Assembly: GCA_002385675.1 (NCBI GenBank) | Contig: DGDY01000034.1 | Span: 7,727 to 16,861 of the forward strand | DNA: 9,135 nt | From: Anaerolineales bacterium UBA3940 | GTDB taxonomy: Bacteria > Chloroflexota > Anaerolineae > Aggregatilineales > UBA3940 | Direction of reading: 5' to 3' | In this document: piece after piece, positions 5,666 through 9,135 of the stretch | How the letters are laid out: every line of letters begins with the position of its first letter | Numbering within the stretch: position 1 is the stretch's first letter | Notes under the pieces: generated by a model | Told to the model about the DNA's origin: nothing | Databases searched by the model: none | The model's input: only the letters and a program-made list of their open reading frames with translations | Made by a program: the position numbers and the translations under genes

Positions 5666-6979
5666 TTATGGGGTGCTCTCCGCCGCTTCACTTTCCACCG
5701 GTTCGATGCGGATCCAGTGCGGGTCGACCCGCTGGTTGACCGTCGCCACGCCGACATCCTCGTGGATCAGCCCTGCCCAGAACTCCTGCGGGTTGCGCGC
5801 CTCCACGATGTTCGTCAGGCGGATGCCGCCGGTTACCACAGCCCGCTCGCCGGGCATCAGGTAGTAGTGCGTCTGCCCGCCCGACTCGATGGGCGTCAGG
5901 TTCTCCTGCGAACCGAGCGCCCAACGCCAGGGGAAGTCGACCGTGCACGTGTCGCAGTGAATGCCGACACGCCACGCGCCGGACTCCACCTGGTAGCCGC
6001 TGGTGGCATACGTCTCGTCCTGCTCGTAGATGAAGCCCGGCTCCGGGCCGGTCGTGCGGATCGGCGAGTCGCCGTAGTTCTCAACCGTCAGTTCGAAAGT
6101 CAGCACGTCGCCCTGAAGCACCGTCTCGCTGGAGAAGCGCACCGTGTCGCCGACCGGCTGGCCAACGATCTCGGCGAGCGGCACACCGCCAAAGCGGATA
6201 GTCACCTCGCTCTTATGCCGCACCATCTGGCCTTCAGCGTCCTTCGCCTCGACCAGCACCGTGTACGTGCCGTCCGGCGGCGGGTCCTTGCCCATGTCCA
6301 CGCCGCCATCCCACTGGAAGATATGCCGACCGCCCTTGCCGGGCGCGCGATCCTGCTGCGACTCGGGCACGTAGTAGCGCGTGCCTGCGTCGTCGATGAG
6401 GTACACGGTGAGGTCCGCCTCTTTCGGCACGTAGACGTTAATCCAGATTTGGTCGTCGATGCCGTCCTGGTTGGGGGTGAACACTTCCGGCGAAACGGTG
6501 AAGTCCCACAGATCGGGCAGAATGGAGTCGCTATCTGTGATGACGAGCGTCCCCTCGATCCTGTCCACCCGCCCGGTCAGGACATCGGTAGCCTCAACCA
6601 CCCAGCGATACTCGCCGTCGGGCAGCAGACGCCGCAGCACCTCGCCGCTGACCTCCTCGCCTTCCAGGGTGAAGCCGTCCACCACCCCGCTGAACAGCAC
6701 CTCGTACTCACCGCGAACACGAGGCTCGTTCTGGCGATAGTAGTAGCGCGTGCCATCCTCTCCCTCAAAGTAGATGGAGACATTGGCCTGCCGCCGCAGG
6801 CGGTAGCTGATGCGCGTCACGTCCTCCTGCCCGTCCGCGTTGGGGGTGATGCGGTCGAGGCTGACATCCGCCTCGACGAGAACCGGTCCGCGCGGGCGGC
6901 TGACGACGTAGCCAACAGCCAGCAGCACGGCCAGTGCCGCGAGTCCGAAAATGAATGTCTGGGCGCGTGGGATTCGCAC
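5666..6979 (-). CDS. Membrane-anchored protein with two FlgD/CHU_C-like Ig repeats
   Basis: The predicted 437-residue protein has one N-terminal membrane anchor (about 9-26) after MRIPRAQ, and the rest should face outward. Two copies of a FlgD-like/gliding-motility-type Ig module follow. ITPNADGQED (44-53) leads a strand ISYRLRR...VSIYF and ends in LPDGEYRWVVEATD (119-132). FTPNQDGIDD (167-176) leads INVYVPK...LTVYLID and ends in PPDGTYTVLVEAKD (234-247). The Asn/Asp-rich turns could bind calcium. A third beta-rich part (about 280-437) has TFELTVENYGDSPI and an HCDTC pair of cysteines. A TTG at 7033 would add 18 residues. I prefer GTG at 6979, which has AGGACGG upstream and directly precedes the anchor. 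The role is unknown; a scaffold or adhesion/assembly part at the cell surface fits. The gene stands alone, divergent from folC. Confidence 0.78.
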   Translation of the reverse strand: MRIPRAQTFIFGLAALAVLLAVGYVVSRPRGPVLVEADVSLDRITPNADGQEDVTRISYRLRRQANVSIYFEGEDGTRYYYRQNEPRVRGEYEVLFSGVVDGFTLEGEEVSGEVLRRLLPDGEYRWVVEATDVLTGRVDRIEGTLVITDSDSILPDLWDFTVSPEVFTPNQDGIDDQIWINVYVPKEADLTVYLIDDAGTRYYVPESQQDRAPGKGGRHIFQWDGGVDMGKDPPPDGTYTVLVEAKDAEGQMVRHKSEVTIRFGGVPLAEIVGQPVGDTVRFSSETVLQGDVLTFELTVENYGDSPIRTTGPEPGFIYEQDETYATSGYQVESGAWRVGIHCDTCTVDFPWRWALGSQENLTPIESGGQTHYYLMPGERAVVTGGIRLTNIVEARNPQEFWAGLIHEDVGVATVNQRVDPHWIRIEPVESEAAESTP

Positions 6980-7048
6980 GGTTGATCCGTCCTGTTTTCC
7001 TGTTTTTTGCAGGCGCAGAATCGCGCCGGACAACCTTTATCGGCGGCG

Positions 7049-7077
7049 AGTTTAACCCGTGTGCCGCCTGTGGGCAA
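7049..7077 (-). promoter_or_regulatory. Possible leftward promoter for the Ig-repeat protein gene
   Basis: On the - strand, TTGCCC (7077-7072) and TAAACT (7054-7049) are separated by 17 bases, each matching four of six sigma-70 consensus positions. Transcription would start near 7042. That leaves only about nine bases before the TTG at 7033 but a normal leader before the GTG at 6979, so it favours the latter start. Confidence 0.4.
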
Positions 7078-7140
7078 TGATCCCCGGTCAGAGGTTGCTG
7101 GTCGGCCCGCCTGCGGATGCGGCGGCTCACCCAACACAGA

Positions 7141-7168
7141 TTGCCAAGCCCACAAACGCGGGTATACT
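7141..7168 (+). promoter_or_regulatory. Sigma-70-type promoter of folC(-lon)
   Basis: TTGCCA at 7141-7146 (four of six to TTGACA) and TATACT at 7163-7168 (five of six to TATAAT) are separated by 16 bases. The predicted start lies near 7175, about 23 bases before the folC ATG, with room for the AAGGAAG ribosome-binding site. It is the best promoter in the window. Confidence 0.75.
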
Positions 7169-7197
7169 CACGCCAGAGCAAAGGAAGCGCGCCAAAT

Positions 7198-8559
7198 ATG
7201 ACACTGACGTACGAACAGGCACTCACCACGATTCTCAATTTTGACGACCCTTACCAGCGTGCGCTGCGCGATCACGGCAAGCAGACGTGGGGGCTCAGCG
7301 GCATCCTGCAGCTTCTGGAGAAGCTCGGCAACCCGCACCTGAGCTACCCGACGATCCACATCGCCGGGACGAAGGGCAAAGGCTCGACCGCCGCATTTGT
7401 CGCGCAGGGGCTGATGGAGGCGGGCCTCAAAACCGGGCTGTACATCTCCCCGCACCTGCAGGACTGGCGCGAGCGGATTCAGATCAACCGCGAGATGATC
7501 CCCCGCGAGGCGCTCGCGGCGATTGTCGAGGACATCCTGCCCTACGTCGAGGGCACGGGCCTTACGTCGTTCGAGGTCACGACCGCCCTCGCCTTCTGGC
7601 ACTTCGCCCGCGAGGAGTGCGACGTCGCCGTGATCGAGGTCGGGCTGGGCGGGCGGTTGGACGCGACGAACGTCGTCAAGCCGGTCGTGTCCGCGATTAC
7701 GAACATCAGCCTGGACCACACCCAGCTTCTCGGCAACACGCTGATCGACATCGCCTATGAGAAGGCGGAGATCATCAAGGCCGGGAGGCCTGTCGTCAGT
7801 GCGCCGCAGGCGGAGCCGGTCGAGCGGGTGCTGCGCAAGGTGGCCGCGAACAAGAAGAGTGCTCTGCACATGGTCGGCAAAGACTGGTGGTTCCAGCCGG
7901 TCGAGATGGACTGGGACGGCAGCATGGCCTTCATGGGCAGCGGCGACTACAAGGTGCCGGTCGAGATTGGCATGCCGGGTGGATTCCAGATTGAGAACGC
8001 CGCCGTCGCGCTGGAGGTGCTGAACGTCGCCGCGCAGGAGGGCCTGCCCATCTCCCGGCAGGCACGTATCAGCGCAATGGCGAACACTCGCTGGCCGGGG
8101 CGGCTGGAGCTTGTGCAGCAAAACCCGCACGTCATCATCGACAGCGCGCACAACCCGCACTCGGTCGAGCAGGTTGTGCATGCTCTGGAGGAGCTATCCA
8201 CCGGGGAGCAGGCCGGCGGGCGCAGGGTCTTTGTATTCGGCTGCATGGCGGATAAGGATGTGGACGGCATGCTGGAAATCCTGCTGCGTCACGGCCAGCG
8301 CATCGTCCTGACCAGCGCGGACACCCCCCGCGCCGCCAGCGCAGAAGACCTGCTCGCCCGTGCCGAGGCCCTTCACGAGCAGATGCGGGCGAGCAGCGAC
8401 GAGGATCGGGCCGGTGTCGAACTGCTGGCCGCGTCGACCATCGACGAGGCGGTTCGGCTGGGACTTGACGGGCTGGAGCCGCACGATGTACTGTGCATCA
8501 CCGGTTCGCTGGCAGTGGCGGGTGAGGCGCGCGACGAGCTTGTTGGAAAGCCGGAGTAG
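7198..8559 (+). CDS. folC: Folylpolyglutamate synthase / dihydrofolate synthase
   Basis: The predicted 453-residue cytoplasmic Mur-ligase-family enzyme adds glutamate to dihydropteroate and/or reduced folates, using ATP to form an acyl-phosphate. The N-terminal YEQALTTILNF precedes the P-loop GTKGKGS (57-63). Next comes the SPHLQDWRERIQIN segment (84-97), then FEVTTALAFWHF (125-136) and VAVIEVGLGGRLDATNVV (143-160), with acid and metal ligands. SLDHTQLLGNTL (171-182) and the YEKAEIIKAGRPVV stretch (187-200) carry the Mur-ligase His and Lys. The C-terminal domain begins around NTRWPGRLE (296-304) and contains DSAHNPHS (315-322) and FGCMADKD (347-354). The length is near the family norm (about 420-450). 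The ATG at 7198 has AAGGAAG upstream; a 27-codon extension from an earlier ATG lies in promoter sequence and is rejected. Whether it has one or both activities cannot be read. lon follows 39 bases downstream. Confidence 0.95.
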   Translation: MTLTYEQALTTILNFDDPYQRALRDHGKQTWGLSGILQLLEKLGNPHLSYPTIHIAGTKGKGSTAAFVAQGLMEAGLKTGLYISPHLQDWRERIQINREMIPREALAAIVEDILPYVEGTGLTSFEVTTALAFWHFAREECDVAVIEVGLGGRLDATNVVKPVVSAITNISLDHTQLLGNTLIDIAYEKAEIIKAGRPVVSAPQAEPVERVLRKVAANKKSALHMVGKDWWFQPVEMDWDGSMAFMGSGDYKVPVEIGMPGGFQIENAAVALEVLNVAAQEGLPISRQARISAMANTRWPGRLELVQQNPHVIIDSAHNPHSVEQVVHALEELSTGEQAGGRRVFVFGCMADKDVDGMLEILLRHGQRIVLTSADTPRAASAEDLLARAEALHEQMRASSDEDRAGVELLAASTIDEAVRLGLDGLEPHDVLCITGSLAVAGEARDELVGKPE

Positions 8560-8585
8560 TGCGACCGCGAAGCAGGCAGCGATCC

Positions 8586-8595
8586 GGGGGGTGAT
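8586..8595 (+). promoter_or_regulatory. Extended ribosome-binding site of lon
   Basis: GGGGGTGAT (8587-8595) matches eight of nine bases of the full anti-16S complement GGAGGTGAT and ends three bases before the ATG at 8599. It fixes the lon start and predicts strong translation initiation. Confidence 0.7.
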
Positions 8596-8598
8596 GTT

Positions 8599-9135
8599 AT
8601 GAACCAATTTGACGAGGATTTCTCATTGTTTGGAGCTTTCGCCGATTTTGATGACGTCGAGGACATGCGCCTCGACGAGAACGAGCCAATTGAAGCGCCG
8701 TTCATCCCCCTGCGTGACCTGGTGCTGTTCCCGCACATGGTAACGCCTCTGTTCGTCGGGCGTCTACGCTCACTGGAGGCCATCGAAGCCGCCCAGCAGG
8801 GCAACCGCGTGCTGATCTGCGCGACGCAGAAGGACCCGGACGCTGAGAACCCCGGCCCGGACGACATTTACCGGGTCGGTGTGGAAGTCGTGCTGGGGCG
8901 TGCGCTGCGCATGCCCGACGGCACGACCAGCGTGCTGGTGCAGGGCCGCCGCCGCGTCATCGTGACCGATCTGGACACGAGCGGCCCGTACCTGCGGGCC
9001 ACCGCCCAGCCCATCCCTGAGCGCACCGAGCACTCAACCGAGATCAAGGCCCGCATGCGGACCGTGCTCACGCTGTTCGAGAAGTGCGTGCAGCTCAACC
9101 GCAGCCTGCCCGAAGACGGTCTCTTATACACATCT
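8599..9135 (+). CDS. lon: ATP-dependent protease Lon, N-terminal part (truncated by contig end)
   Basis: This open frame has no stop in the window and gives 179 codons of a protein that is normally about 780-830 residues. After an acidic, Asp/Glu/Phe-rich N-terminus (1-34) comes the Lon substrate-binding domain: PLRDLVLFPHMVTPLFVGR (37-55), VLICATQKDP (71-80), VGVEVVLGRALRMPDGT (93-109) and VQGRRRV (114-120). LFEKCVQLNRSLPED (159-173) follows, as in bacterial Lon. The ATPase and Ser-Lys protease domains would lie beyond the end. The protease degrades misfolded and regulatory proteins in the cytoplasm. The last five or so codons (Gly-Leu-Leu-Tyr-Thr-Ser) are read from adapter sequence, so genuine coding stops at about 9116-9120. 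No separate promoter is seen in the 39-base gap after folC, so cotranscription is likely. Confidence 0.93.
   Translation, partial: MNQFDEDFSLFGAFADFDDVEDMRLDENEPIEAPFIPLRDLVLFPHMVTPLFVGRLRSLEAIEAAQQGNRVLICATQKDPDAENPGPDDIYRVGVEVVLGRALRMPDGTTSVLVQGRRRVIVTDLDTSGPYLRATAQPIPERTEHSTEIKARMRTVLTLFEKCVQLNRSLPEDGLLYTS
9117..9135 (+). other. Nextera/Tn5 mosaic-end adapter residue
   Basis: The final 19 bases match the Tn5 mosaic-end (Nextera transposase adapter) sequence at 18 positions. The last 17 bases are identical and the only difference is at 9118. The match ends exactly at the sequence end, as expected from untrimmed reads. This is a library artefact, not biology. Confidence 0.93.

Noticed and set aside
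5136..5864. A 242-codon rightward open frame across the intergenic region and into the Ig-repeat gene
   Set aside because: It overlaps the confident leftward gene at its end, has no clear ribosome-binding site, shows no recognisable motif, and two other plus-strand frames are open in the same region. This fits stop-poor GC-rich DNA.
5717..6985. A 422-codon plus-strand open frame antisense to the Ig-repeat gene
   Set aside because: Its His/Arg/Val-rich translation has no family resemblance and it mirrors the codon structure of the real gene. Similar long antisense frames lie over folC (7168-8181), phnE (2501-3340) and phnD (4495-5151).

Overview
The window is GC-rich, gene-dense bacterial chromosomal DNA, apparently from the end of a draft contig. 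The gene families are broadly distributed. The lipoprotein with a long Glu/Pro/Ala linker behind its lipobox, the cell-surface protein with FlgD-like repeats, and the permease fused to a small 'PGLGQ...DAWRTA' membrane module together suggest a Chloroflexota (Anaerolineae-like) genome. That placement is inference only; no rRNA or other phylogenetic marker is present.

Layout. The left three quarters are transcribed leftward (- strand). Reading in that direction from about 7000: an N-terminally anchored protein with two FlgD/CHU_C-like Ig repeats (6979-5666); about 560 bases without a convincing gene, which hold the phnD upstream region with inverted repeats; then an ABC importer in the order phnD (lipoprotein binding protein), phnC (ATPase), phnE (permease). 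This is a compact importer for a phosphorus oxyanion (phosphonate, phosphite or phosphate). A 73-base gap with a strong inverted repeat follows, then two family-2 glycosyltransferases joined by a TAATG stop/start overlap. The right quarter is transcribed rightward from a good sigma-70-type promoter at 7141-7168: folC (folylpolyglutamate/dihydrofolate synthase), then the first part of lon (ATP-dependent protease), which runs off the window.

How the genes work together. PhnD, anchored by its lipid, should capture the ligand outside the membrane and pass it to PhnE, driven by PhnC. The permease is unusual: about 280 extra N-terminal residues carry extra membrane segments and an Ig-like extracytoplasmic domain. 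The hairpin between phnD and phnC could let the binding protein be made in excess of the membrane subunits. No phosphonate-degrading or phosphite-oxidising gene lies in the window, so the substrate is unresolved. The two glycosyltransferases probably act in cell-envelope or exopolysaccharide synthesis, and nothing shows a link to the importer.

Data quality. The last 19 bases match the Nextera/Tn5 mosaic-end adapter at 18 of 19 positions, so the end of the lon reading frame is artificial. I see no CRISPR array, tRNA, rRNA, insertion sequence or phage gene. The best candidates for new biology are the PhnE fusion and the stem-loops and palindrome around the phn genes. Neither amounts to a demonstrated new system.
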